A stretch of DNA of 50,245 nucleotides from an uncultured Comamonadaceae bacterium (GTDB taxonomy: Bacteria > Pseudomonadota > Gammaproteobacteria > Burkholderiales > Burkholderiaceae): positions 1-50,245 of the forward strand of contig CAMLSD010000020.1 in the NCBI GenBank assembly GCA_946482595.1. Reading direction: 5' to 3'. Of this stretch, positions 29,639 through 40,105 are shown one piece after another. Both the position numbers and the translations under genes were made by a program. The notes below the pieces were generated by a model. The model was not told the origin of the DNA and searched no databases. It saw only the letters and a program-made list of their open reading frames with translations. The first letter of the stretch is position 1. Every line of letters starts with the position of its first letter.

Positions 29639-31487
29639 GCGCCCCCGGGCCGTGCGCCTGGGCCATGGTGTCGAGCGTGGGCAGCTCCAGTGCCGACACC
29701 GCACCGCCCCCATGGTGGACACGTGTCCGGGCCACGATCGGGCGGGACTGCGCGCGGTTGTCGCCGCCTCCGTGCAGATTGCGCTCCAGCCGCGGAAAGC
29801 TCGACCCAGCCACCTGCAGCCGCAGCCGGTGGCCGGCCGGCACGAGATAGGCGATCGAGCGCAGGTTCACCGTGACCTCATGGCGCTGGCCCGGCACCAG
29901 CGGCCGCGGTACGTCGAAACCGTCGCGGTACTGCAGGCGCAAGGCGCCTTCCTGGATGCTGGTCGATCGGCCGTCCGGCCAGACATGGGTGAGCCGGGCC
30001 ACCACGTCGGTGTCGACGGCCGTGGACGACACGTCCAGCCGCAGCCGGATCGGCCCGGCGATGCGCAACGGGCGCTGCAGGGGCGCAGAGGTATAGACCA
30101 GCACATCCTGGCGCTGCTCGACCTCGACCTGGTCGACCGGCCCGGCACGCTGCGAGGGATCGCCGGTGCAGCACACCGGCCCCCCGCGCGAAGGCACCGG
30201 TGATGCGGGATCATCGACCAGTTCGTCGAAGCGCTCTGACGATGTCGGTGCCTGCAGGCTCAGCACCCCGTTGCCGCTGCGCCCATTGGCAGCTCCTGCA
30301 CTCGACACGTGCCAGTGTTGCACCACCGCCTGCTCGGGCGGCCAGCTTGCGGCGCTCAGCCAGCGGTCTTCGTTGAGCACATAGAACAGATACCGTGGCA
30401 GATCGGCCAGCGCATCCGGCTGGCCGCGCAGCCAGTGGTCGAACCAGCGCGCGTACCAGTCGCGGTAGGGCTGTGTGGCGCCCGGCCCGAGTGGCAGGTC
30501 ACCCAGCCGGCCGGCGGCCAGGACTTCCTCGTGCTGGCAGTGTGTGCCGGGGGCCAGGATCATGTGCTGGCGCGCAGACCGGTTCTGTGCCGCCAGCGCC
30601 AGGGCGCCATCGAGTGACTGGTCGTACCAGGTGTTGATCGTCAGCGCCGGCACGTCGATCGTGTCGTCCGGATGCACGAAGTCATGCACACGCCACTGTG
30701 GGTCCTCGAGTGCGCGCCCGACAAACTGTGCATAGGCATTGGGCTCGGCCGTGTGGCGCGCGACCAGTCCGCTGACCGGCAGTTGCTTCAATGCCTGCGA
30801 GATCGCCACCCCTTGCGGGGGCGGTGTGTGCGGGTCATGCTGCCCGTTGTCGAGAAACCAGCCCAGGGCCGAACCGAGTTGCAGCACCCCGCCCTCGTAG
30901 AAGCCGAAGTGAGGGTCGCGTGCCCAGGCACCGCCGGCGTCGATCGGCACCATCGCCGCCAGGGCCGGATGCCGGGCCCGGGCCAGCGTGTATTGCAGCT
31001 CGCCCAGGGCCGAGCAGCCGATCGTCCCCACCTTGCCGTTCGACCAGGGCTGCGCCGTGATCCAGTCCAGCGTGGCCGCACCATCGGCCGTCGAGCCCTG
31101 CCAGGGTGAAAACAGCCCGCCGGAATCGTGCTTGCCGCGGATATCCTGCACCAGCACGGCATAGCCCTGGCGTGCGAAGAACATGCCGAAGTTCATGCCT
31201 TCGCCATAGACCTTGCGGCCATATGGCAGGCGCACGTAGACCGTGGGCAGTTGCTTGTGGTCGCCCGCGGGCAGGTACAGGCTCGCGGCCAGTTCGACGC
31301 CGTCGGCCATGCGCAGGCGCAGCCCGTGGTCGATGTCGATTCCCTCAACCCAGGCCCGCGCACCGGTACGCCAGTGCAGCGGGATGTCACGCCGCCACAC
31401 ATAGACGGCCTCGAGGGCCAGCCACAGCAGCACGAGCAGCACGCCGCCGATCAGCAGGTGTTGGCGCCGGCGCAGGATCCATTCCAT
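29607..31487 (-). CDS. CocE/NonD-type (X-Pro dipeptidyl-peptidase S15 family) hydrolase
   Basis: 626 residues with an N-terminal membrane anchor (about 10-30), suggesting a periplasmic domain. S15 family signs are 'DGVELAASLYLPAG', 'YAVLVQDIRGKHDSGG', the nucleophile 'IGCSALGELQY' near residue 180 (GxSxxG), 'PALTINTWYDQSLDG' and 'LAPGTHCQHEE' for the Asp/His. The C-terminal jelly-roll X-Pro_dipept_C domain follows ('PLRIAGPIRLRLDVSST', 'AYLVPAGHRLRLQVAGSSFPRLE'). Relatives cleave X-Pro peptides, cocaine esters or acylated glutaryl amides. Given that A1 is predicted to use proline, action on the synthase product is worth considering, but is only inferred. It is convergent to the hydrolase pair. 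Confidence 0.82.
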   Translation of the reverse strand: MEWILRRRQHLLIGGVLLVLLWLALEAVYVWRRDIPLHWRTGARAWVEGIDIDHGLRLRMADGVELAASLYLPAGDHKQLPTVYVRLPYGRKVYGEGMNFGMFFARQGYAVLVQDIRGKHDSGGLFSPWQGSTADGAATLDWITAQPWSNGKVGTIGCSALGELQYTLARARHPALAAMVPIDAGGAWARDPHFGFYEGGVLQLGSALGWFLDNGQHDPHTPPPQGVAISQALKQLPVSGLVARHTAEPNAYAQFVGRALEDPQWRVHDFVHPDDTIDVPALTINTWYDQSLDGALALAAQNRSARQHMILAPGTHCQHEEVLAAGRLGDLPLGPGATQPYRDWYARWFDHWLRGQPDALADLPRYLFYVLNEDRWLSAASWPPEQAVVQHWHVSSAGAANGRSGNGVLSLQAPTSSERFDELVDDPASPVPSRGGPVCCTGDPSQRAGPVDQVEVEQRQDVLVYTSAPLQRPLRIAGPIRLRLDVSSTAVDTDVVARLTHVWPDGRSTSIQEGALRLQYRDGFDVPRPLVPGQRHEVTVNLRSIAYLVPAGHRLRLQVAGSSFPRLERNLHGGGDNRAQSRPIVARTRVHHGGGAVSALELPTLDTMAQAHGPGALTGGGTPPAR

Positions 31488-31601
31488 CGCGCACCCCGGT
31501 GTTGGAAGGCCACGCAGGATAGCAAGCGGCGGCGGCGCCTCCCACCCCAGGGTCGCGGGGTCACGGGGTCGCCAGGGCGTCTGTCGGGGGTCGGGTTGTT
31601 G

Positions 31602-32306
31602 TCAGGCCGGTTGCCGCCAGGCCACCGCTGCCAGGCGGTCGTTGCCCAGTGCCACGGTGTGCAGTTGCACCCGCGCGGGCTGAGCCGTGCCCGGCAGCGC
31701 CAGCAGCACCTCGCGGTCCTGCGCGGCCAGCCCGGCGTGGAAGGTGTGCGGCGCCACCGACAGGCCGCTGCCGATGGCCTTCAGGCAGGCTTCCTTGCGG
31801 GTCCAGCCCTGAAGGAACAGCCCGCTTCGCGCGGTGTCGTCCGCTGACTGAGCCAGTTCGACCTGCTCGTCCGCGGTGAAGTTGTGCCGCGCCAGCGCCG
31901 ATGCGTCCTGCATCTCGCGCAGCAACTCGATGTCCACACCCAGTTCGTGCGAGCGGCACACACCGATCAACCCCGCGGCGCCGCTGTGGCTCACGTTGAA
32001 GTGCAGCCCGGCGAGCGCCGGCGCAGAGGGCTTGCCATGTGGACCCTCCGTGAACTCGATTGCCCGCGGGGTCACACCGCAGGCCTCGGCCAGCACCCGG
32101 CGCAGCGCCAGGCGGCACGCGGCATGGCGCCGCCGATCGCGTTCGAACACGTACCGCTGTACGCGCTCCAGCTCCTGCGGGTGCAGTTCGTGCAGAGGCA
32201 GTTCGTCCCAGGGCAGCGCGTCGAGGTCGACCAGATGCAGCTCGGTCTCGAACGGGCCGGTCAGCATCAGGCGGCCCGTGGCAGCTGAGGAGGTGCAGTC
32301 GCGCAT
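31602..32306 (-). CDS. Sfp-type 4'-phosphopantetheinyl transferase
   Basis: 234 residues from the ATG at 32306. Motifs are 'HGKP' and 'FNVSHS' (103-108), 'GVDIELL' (Mg-binding, 123-129) and 'WTRKEACLKAIGSGL' (168-182), all hallmarks of the long Sfp class that activates NRPS/PKS carrier proteins from CoA. It would convert the four carrier domains of the synthase to holo form. The CocE-like gene starts 114 bases downstream, so the two may form one unit. It begins about 100 bases after the terminator of the beta-helix lipoprotein gene, so it needs its own promoter. Confidence 0.92.
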   Translation of the reverse strand: MRDCTSSAATGRLMLTGPFETELHLVDLDALPWDELPLHELHPQELERVQRYVFERDRRRHAACRLALRRVLAEACGVTPRAIEFTEGPHGKPSAPALAGLHFNVSHSGAAGLIGVCRSHELGVDIELLREMQDASALARHNFTADEQVELAQSADDTARSGLFLQGWTRKEACLKAIGSGLSVAPHTFHAGLAAQDREVLLALPGTAQPARVQLHTVALGNDRLAAVAWRQPA

Positions 32307-32405
32307 GACACGATGGTAGTGTGCGCCGCGCCCCCCTTCGATCACCTGCCCCACCCGGTCAGCTCGAGCCGTGCGCCAGCGCCAGCGATCGCCGTGCCAG
32401 GTGAA

Positions 32406-32444
32406 TGAAAAAAGCCCGCGAGGCACAGTGTGCGTCGCGGGCCT
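32406..32444 (-). terminator. Rho-independent terminator of the lipoprotein gene
   Basis: On the minus strand AGGCCCGCGACG...TGCCTCGCGGGCTTTTTT forms a strong stem with a six-T tail. It lies about 50 bases after the stop at 32495. Confidence 0.88.
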
Positions 32445-32494
32445 GTCGGAGCCCTGGCCGGGTGGCCAGGGTCGAGGCGTCGGCTCGTCGTGGA

Positions 32495-34735
<2,241 letters not shown>

Positions 34736-35175
34736 GGCACTCTCAAGTAGATAAAGCTCGTCCATCCCGGCGGGCCACGCGAAGTCGGGCCTACAGGGCG
34801 CTGTAAAGGCAGTGCGGAAAGCAAGGGAACCGACAAAGTCGGTGTGACGAGAACCGTGGTACTGCGTTGGCACTGCGTCCTGGCTTGTCAGACCGGTGTC
34901 TGAGCGTTGATTGCCAGGGGCATTGGCTGCTTGGAACGGATAGTAGGGGGGGCCGGACGGCGCCCCGTAAGCGAACCTGTAACGATGTAACAGACCTGTT
35001 GCAAATCCACAGGTTGTCAAGCGTGACAAACCCCTCACTTGGGGGGGTGGGCTGTCTATGAGCCCCAAAATGCAAGAAACCCCCCTGAATAAGGGGGGTC
35101 CGTTACATGATCTTACGCTTTAGACGGCCGCCCAAGCGGCCTCAAGCGGCTTGACGTGGTGTCGGCCGGATGCGC
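34736..35175. promoter_or_regulatory. 440-base intergenic region upstream of the lipoprotein gene
   Basis: No gene is seen. It contains the export-operon terminator (35079-35099), a second small hairpin GGGCT-GTCTATG-AGCCC (35049-35065), the C/G-run CCCC-TCACTT-GGGG (35031-35044), and palindrome-like AACAG-AC-CTGTT at 34989-35000, overlapping TGTAACGATGTAACA. These last elements are candidate operators for the lipoprotein gene. The stretch 34936-35110 is more A/T-rich than its surroundings, as expected for a promoter. Confidence 0.55.
35076..35101 (-). terminator. Terminator at the end of the export operon
   Basis: On the minus strand GGACCCCCC-TTATTCA-GGGGGGTTTCTTGC forms a perfect 7-bp stem with a T-rich tail, 77 bases beyond the stop of the ATPase-WecB gene. 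Confidence 0.75.
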
Positions 35176-37332
35176 TCAGGCGTCGGTCGCCTGGCGTACG
35201 CCTGCCGGATCGATGGCGCGGGCGTGGCGAGGCAACCAGGTGCGCAGGTGATCGGCCAGGCGGGCGGCAGCGCCGCCGTCCCAGTATTCGTCCTGAGCCT
35301 GGGGAGACTGCTCGGGGCGACCGTCCACCCCCTCCTGAATCAGCGACACCGCCTGTTCGGCCCCATGGGCTGCAACGGCCCCTGAGCCGTCGTCGATGCG
35401 GGCCGCGGTGCTCGGCCCGGTCAGCACCACCACACGGATGCCCAGTGCATCGGCCTCTTCGGCCCAGGCGCCTTCGGGGGTGGTCACCAGACAGGCGGCA
35501 GCCTGCACCAGACCCAGCATTTCCAGCGGGCCGGGGTCGGGCAGCACGGTCACCATTGCCGAGCGCAACCGGGCCTCGAGGCCGCTGGTGCGCATCGCCA
35601 CCGAGGTCGCCTCGGACATGGCCCAGATCACCGGCGCCACGCCCCGCAACAGGCCGGTGCTGCCGGCAAATTCGGCCACGCCCGCCGGCAGTTGCCCGTC
35701 GGCATCGCACTGTGCCGTGACCAGCACATAGGTGGGCTGCGGCCCGAGCAGCGCACGCGGCGCGGCCATGCTCACCAGCGTGTTGCGCGCGGGCACCGCC
35801 AGCGGCCGAACAACATGCAGCACATTGAGCACCAACCCACCGATGCAATGCACCCGGTCGGACGCGATGCCTTCACGGTAGAGCGTGTAATGGGCCGTCA
35901 GCCGGCTCGTGTAGAGCACTTCGCACAGCCGATCCAGCAGGCCTTCGTTGGTGGCTTCGGCCGCCGGGGCATCCGCATGGCGCCGGCCCGCCTCGAGCCG
36001 CAGGACAGGCACCGACGATTTCACCGCCCCCAGCACGCAGCTCAGGATGGCATCGGACTGCCCCAGGGCCAGCGCGGCCACCGGATTCAGCTCCTGGAGC
36101 ACCTCGTGCAGCCGGCGGCCCAGGTCGGCGCTCATCGGCAGGAACCCGGCCGATGCCTGGGCCCCGAGGTGGAACTCCATCACCGCCGACAGCCCCGCCT
36201 TCTGCGGTGACCAGGGCGTCATGACCTGGGCCTCGGCCCCTGGATTGATCACCACCACCGGCGGGATCTCGGGATAGGCCGCCAGTGTCTGCGCCACGAC
36301 CAGGCCCTTCAGGTAGGCCGACGGGCTGTCGACAAAACACGCGATGCAGGCGGCCCCCTTGCCGAGCGGGCTGGTGGCACGGCGCACGATGCCGCCGGCC
36401 TCCCCTGCCGGCCAGCCGGTACGGCCTGCCCCGGGTGGGCGTGGCGCAGGGGCAGCGGAGGCCTCCGCAGTCGTGTCGGCGCGGCCTCGCCCGGCCGGCA
36501 GCGGCGCCAGTTTGGATTCACCCACCTCCCCACGCATCTCCTGCGCGACGCGTTCGACGTCGTCGCGGGTGATGACAGTGGCATTGGCCAGGTAGGCGGC
36601 CAGCAGCAGGCGGTTGCACAACAGGTTGATGCGTCGAGGCACGCCGCCGGTCCACTCGTGGACCTCGGCATAGGCCGGCTCCTCGATGCGCGGGAGGTCC
36701 TTCCAGCCCACACGGCGCAGCCGGTGCTGGATGTAGGCACGGGTTTCCTGCGGGTCGAGCGGCCCCAGGTGGCAGGAGGCGATCACGCGCTGGCGGAACT
36801 GCTCCATCGACTTGGACTCGAGCACCTTGCGCAGCTCGGGCTGCCCCACCAGAAAACTCTGCAGCAGGGCCTGCTTGCCCAACTGGAAGTTCGACAGCAT
36901 GCGCAGTTCCTCGATCGCCTCGCGATTGAGGTTCTGGGCTTCGTCGACCACCAGCAGCGCCCGCCTGCCGCGCGCGGCCAGCGCCGTCAGGAAGGCCTCG
37001 ATCGTGGCGATCAGGTGCGCCTTGCTGGCGCCCATCGGCGGCACACCGAAGGCGGTGATGATGGAGCGCAGCAGATCACCGGACTCCAGTTGCGTGCTGA
37101 CCACCTGGGCCGCCACGACCTGCTCGGGGTTGAGCCCCCCCAGCAGTGTGCGCACCAGCGTGGTCTTGCCCGCCCCGATGTCGCCGGTGACCACGATGAA
37201 ACCTTCGCCCTGGTACACACCGAACTTCAGGTAGGCCAGCGCATTGCTGTGCCCCCGGCTGTCGAAGTAGAAGGCTGGATCGGGATTGAGCTGAAAGGGT
37301 GGCCCGCTGAGGCCGAAATGGGTTTCGTACAT
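35176..37332 (-). CDS. ExeA-like ATPase fused to a degenerate WecB-like epimerase domain
   Basis: 718 residues. Residues 1-270 match the XrtA-associated secretion ATPase type: 'FGLSGPPFQLNPDP', Walker A 'GDIGAGKTT' (50-58), Walker B 'LLVVDEAQ' (126-133), 'GGVPRRINLLCNR'. A Pro/Ala-rich linker (275-320) leads to a region with the UDP-GlcNAc 2-epimerase fold: 'LALGQSDAIL', 'VLRLEAGRR', 'NEGLLDRLCEVLYTS', 'DRVHCIGGLVLNVL', 'PLEMLGLVQAAACLVTTPEG'. The catalytic His-Arg-Arg-Glu-Asn segment of WecB is replaced by 'TAQCDADGQ', so epimerase activity is doubtful. The ATPase may energise or regulate export, and the fused part may bind a nucleotide sugar. It starts 9 bases after the barrel gene. Confidence 0.85.
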   Translation of the reverse strand: MYETHFGLSGPPFQLNPDPAFYFDSRGHSNALAYLKFGVYQGEGFIVVTGDIGAGKTTLVRTLLGGLNPEQVVAAQVVSTQLESGDLLRSIITAFGVPPMGASKAHLIATIEAFLTALAARGRRALLVVDEAQNLNREAIEELRMLSNFQLGKQALLQSFLVGQPELRKVLESKSMEQFRQRVIASCHLGPLDPQETRAYIQHRLRRVGWKDLPRIEEPAYAEVHEWTGGVPRRINLLCNRLLLAAYLANATVITRDDVERVAQEMRGEVGESKLAPLPAGRGRADTTAEASAAPAPRPPGAGRTGWPAGEAGGIVRRATSPLGKGAACIACFVDSPSAYLKGLVVAQTLAAYPEIPPVVVINPGAEAQVMTPWSPQKAGLSAVMEFHLGAQASAGFLPMSADLGRRLHEVLQELNPVAALALGQSDAILSCVLGAVKSSVPVLRLEAGRRHADAPAAEATNEGLLDRLCEVLYTSRLTAHYTLYREGIASDRVHCIGGLVLNVLHVVRPLAVPARNTLVSMAAPRALLGPQPTYVLVTAQCDADGQLPAGVAEFAGSTGLLRGVAPVIWAMSEATSVAMRTSGLEARLRSAMVTVLPDPGPLEMLGLVQAAACLVTTPEGAWAEEADALGIRVVVLTGPSTAARIDDGSGAVAAHGAEQAVSLIQEGVDGRPEQSPQAQDEYWDGGAAARLADHLRTWLPRHARAIDPAGVRQATDA

Positions 37333-37341
37333 GCAGACGGG

Positions 37342-38895
37342 TCAGAAACGGTGCCCAATGCCGATCAGGCCACCGGTTTCACGGCCGGCGTCCCTGACAT
37401 TGGAATCGAGCAGCTGCCTGCGCAGCCCGAAGGTCATGGTGGTGTCGGGCGACAGGGCGTAGGTCACCGTCGCTCGCAGGGATTTCTCGCGCGTGTAGTC
37501 GCCCTCGCGCGCGGCCAGCCCGGCGATGCGCGCCCAGCGCAGGCCGACGTTGAACGCCAGGCGCTGGGTGAGTCGCCGGTTCAGCTCGACCTCCAGGCCG
37601 CTCTGGCGGTTGTCCGAGGTGGACAGCCCCGGCGCACCCAGCGGATCGTCCTCGAAGCGCAGCCGCTCGAACTTGCTCTCGTACAGCGTCACGGCCACGG
37701 TGGTCAGACGCCCCATGAAGATCACGCTGGCAGTGCCGCCCTGCTGGAGCTGGGCATAGTCGGAAAACAACTCCACCGGACTGATCAGCTCGCCCGGGAT
37801 GCCCAGACGGTTGATGAGGTCGGACACCATCACGCTGCGCTGCGCCGGGTCAGGCACGCGGGTGGTCAGCAGGGCATCGAGCAGGGAGCCGACCGTCGCA
37901 CCGGGCGCCCCGAGCACCTGCGAGGCCGGCTGGGTCGTCGGCTGGCGCAGCAGCCGGACCTGGAAGGCAAAAAACGGCGAGCGGTGGTTCCATTGCAGGT
38001 CCCACCCCGTACCGAAAAATCGATGTTCCAGCGCCGCCGACAGCAACGTGCGTTCGGTCGGTGTCCAGCGCACGCGTGCGCCGTACAAGGTCTCGCTGCG
38101 ATCGGTGAGCGAAAACTTGCTGTTTTCATGGCCCACGACGGCGCCAAGCGTCAGCTCAGGCGTCAGCCGGTAGGTGCCGACACCGCGCAGGGTCTGCAGG
38201 CTCAGCACCGAACCGATGGGGGCGGACGTGTATTCGGTCTTCTCGCGGTTGTACTCGAGCGAATAGCCCAGCGGCAAGGGCTGTTGTTCGAGGCGCACGA
38301 CCTGTTGCTCGACATAGGTGTCACGCAGCGGATCGTCGGGATTCGGACCGCCGGAGCGCTTTGTCCAGCTGTGATCGGAGCGCGCCAGCAACGCCAGCGA
38401 GGGCGAAAACGCATGGTCGATCGTCGGCGCGATGCGGTAACGCACCAGCGAGTAGTCGTTGAAGCTCAGGTCGCCGCCCGGCGAACCGGCAAACGGGTCG
38501 ACCGGCGACCGGTCGGCCACGACGGAGGTATCGAGCAACAGCCAGCGATCGATCAGGTTGGAGCGCCAGCGCAGGCTGCCGCGCGGCAGCACCCGGTCTT
38601 TCTGGGTGTTGTTGGTGTAGGTGAGGCTCTCGAAGCCGAAGTCGCCTTCGACGGTGTTGCGCGCCCCGCGCAGGTTCACCGACAGGCGGGGCGTGACGCT
38701 CAGGATGGTGTCGCTGCGCGCCTCGCCGGCCCGGGCATAGTTGCCGTTGTCGGTGAAGGTCAGCGTGGCGTTGATCTCGGGCGTGAAGACTGGCGGCATA
38801 TCCTGCGCCACGGCCGCCGGCCCGGCTGCCAGCACACATGCACCGACCAGCTTGCGCCGCAGGCTGGTTGCCAGGCGGACAGTCTTGCGCTTCAT
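37342..38895 (-). CDS. Outer-membrane beta-barrel protein of EPS/PEP-CTERM-type loci
   Basis: 517 residues. A signal peptide ends near 'AVAQD' (about 31). The body is made of alternating amphipathic strands ('INATLTFTDNGNY', 'TILSVTPRLSVNLRG', 'EGDFGFESLTYTNNT') and ends in '...GGLIGIGHRF' with the terminal Phe of outer-membrane barrels. It fits the uncharacterised barrel family that regularly accompanies XrtA/EPS operons, and may be the outer-membrane exit or assembly factor for the polysaccharide. The ATG at 38895 is favoured over the GTG at 38898 because GGAGG then sits at the right distance. It lies 57 bases after the kinase gene. Confidence 0.82.
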   Translation of the reverse strand: MKRKTVRLATSLRRKLVGACVLAAGPAAVAQDMPPVFTPEINATLTFTDNGNYARAGEARSDTILSVTPRLSVNLRGARNTVEGDFGFESLTYTNNTQKDRVLPRGSLRWRSNLIDRWLLLDTSVVADRSPVDPFAGSPGGDLSFNDYSLVRYRIAPTIDHAFSPSLALLARSDHSWTKRSGGPNPDDPLRDTYVEQQVVRLEQQPLPLGYSLEYNREKTEYTSAPIGSVLSLQTLRGVGTYRLTPELTLGAVVGHENSKFSLTDRSETLYGARVRWTPTERTLLSAALEHRFFGTGWDLQWNHRSPFFAFQVRLLRQPTTQPASQVLGAPGATVGSLLDALLTTRVPDPAQRSVMVSDLINRLGIPGELISPVELFSDYAQLQQGGTASVIFMGRLTTVAVTLYESKFERLRFEDDPLGAPGLSTSDNRQSGLEVELNRRLTQRLAFNVGLRWARIAGLAAREGDYTREKSLRATVTYALSPDTTMTFGLRRQLLDSNVRDAGRETGGLIGIGHRF

Positions 38896-38952
38896 CACAC
38901 CCCTCCCTTGGACGGCCGCCGGCGCCGGCCAGCCGCCGGGGCCACGCTGGCG

Positions 38953-40092
38953 TCAGTAGCCGTAGTAGCCATAGCGATAGCTCGCTCCCTGGCCGTGAAA
39001 CTTGTTGAGCACCGACATCACCACCGGGCAGTGCTCGACGGTGGCAAACGCCTGGGCCACGGCGCCCTGGGTCGTCTTGCCCGACTCGACCACCATCACC
39101 ACCTGTCCGACACGCGCGGCGAGCACCCGCGACTCGGTCGTGGCCAGCAGCGGCGGGCCATCGAACACGATGATGCGGTCGGCATACTTGGTGGCCAGTT
39201 CGTCGAGCAGCAGCTCCATGGCCGCGCTGGCCAGCAGTTCGGTCGAATTGGACACCGGCGTCCCCGAGGGCAGCAGCGACAGCTTGGGCACGTTGGTGCG
39301 CAGCAGCACGTCGGGCAGCTTGACGTCGGGATCGGTCAGCAGGTCGAGCAGCCCGCGGCCAGGGTCAAGCCCCAGGCGCTGCATCACGCTGGGTCGCACG
39401 ACGTCGGCATCGACCAGCAGCACGGTCTTGTCGACCTCCATCGCGATGCTCAGCGCGAGGTTGATGGCACAAAAGGTCTTGCCTTCGCCCGGCAGTGCAC
39501 TCGTCACGCAGATCAGGTTGCCACGTGCGACGGGTGCGGCGCCTTCGCCCTGCGCGTTCTTGATCAGCGGGCGCTTGATGACACGGAACTCGTCGGCCAG
39601 GGCCGAGCGGCCAGCGTCGGGCACGAGGAAGTTGGTGGCCGCCAGGTAGGGCAGATCCAGCATCACGCGCCGCGAGCGGCGGCCCGTCAGCGCGGGGTCC
39701 GGCGCCACGCCGGTGGCGGCGTCAGGAGCGAACAGGCTGTCCGGCGCAAACATGCTGTCCGGTGCAAACGCACTGTCGGTATCCGGGCTGCTTGCCACAC
39801 CCGCCGTGCTGACCAGGCGAGGCGTGCGCGGCGCAAGCGCCGCAGGGGCCCCAGGCTGAGGCGATGCGGCCCGCTGAACCGGGGCCGCGGCGCCTGGGGC
39901 AGTCGGCTGGGATGGCGCGGCAGAGGCCGGCCGGGCTGGTGCTGCGCCGGCCGCCTCGGCCCCGGCTGCACCCTTGCCCCCTGTGAGGTTCTCGTATTCG
40001 GACTCCGTCAGCCCGGCCGCAGCCCATGGAACGTCCACCCCGGCACGGCGCAGTTCCTCGAGTCGCTTGGCGGCTTGTTCGATGATGCTCAT
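38953..40092 (-). CDS. CpsD/BY-type tyrosine kinase (XrtA-type)
   Basis: 379 residues from the ATG at 40092 ('MSIIEQAAKRLEELRRAGVDV', the usual start of this subfamily). A Pro/Ala-rich linker (55-120) precedes the P-loop kinase: Walker A 'SALPGEGKTF' near 205, Walker A' 'VLLVDADVVRPSV', Walker B 'RIIVFDGPPLL'. The C-terminus 'GASYRYGYYGY' is a tyrosine cluster for autophosphorylation. With the Wzc-like protein encoded just upstream it forms a split BY-kinase controlling chain length and export. The two genes are 13 bases apart. Confidence 0.92.
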   Translation of the reverse strand: MSIIEQAAKRLEELRRAGVDVPWAAAGLTESEYENLTGGKGAAGAEAAGAAPARPASAAPSQPTAPGAAAPVQRAASPQPGAPAALAPRTPRLVSTAGVASSPDTDSAFAPDSMFAPDSLFAPDAATGVAPDPALTGRRSRRVMLDLPYLAATNFLVPDAGRSALADEFRVIKRPLIKNAQGEGAAPVARGNLICVTSALPGEGKTFCAINLALSIAMEVDKTVLLVDADVVRPSVMQRLGLDPGRGLLDLLTDPDVKLPDVLLRTNVPKLSLLPSGTPVSNSTELLASAAMELLLDELATKYADRIIVFDGPPLLATTESRVLAARVGQVVMVVESGKTTQGAVAQAFATVEHCPVVMSVLNKFHGQGASYRYGYYGY

Positions 40093-40105
40093 GGCGTGTC
40101 CCGGA

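Noticed and set aside
34979..35110. Sigma-54 (-24/-12) promoter for EPS genes
   Set aside because: TGGCA-like strings occur nearby but none has TTGC at the required spacing.
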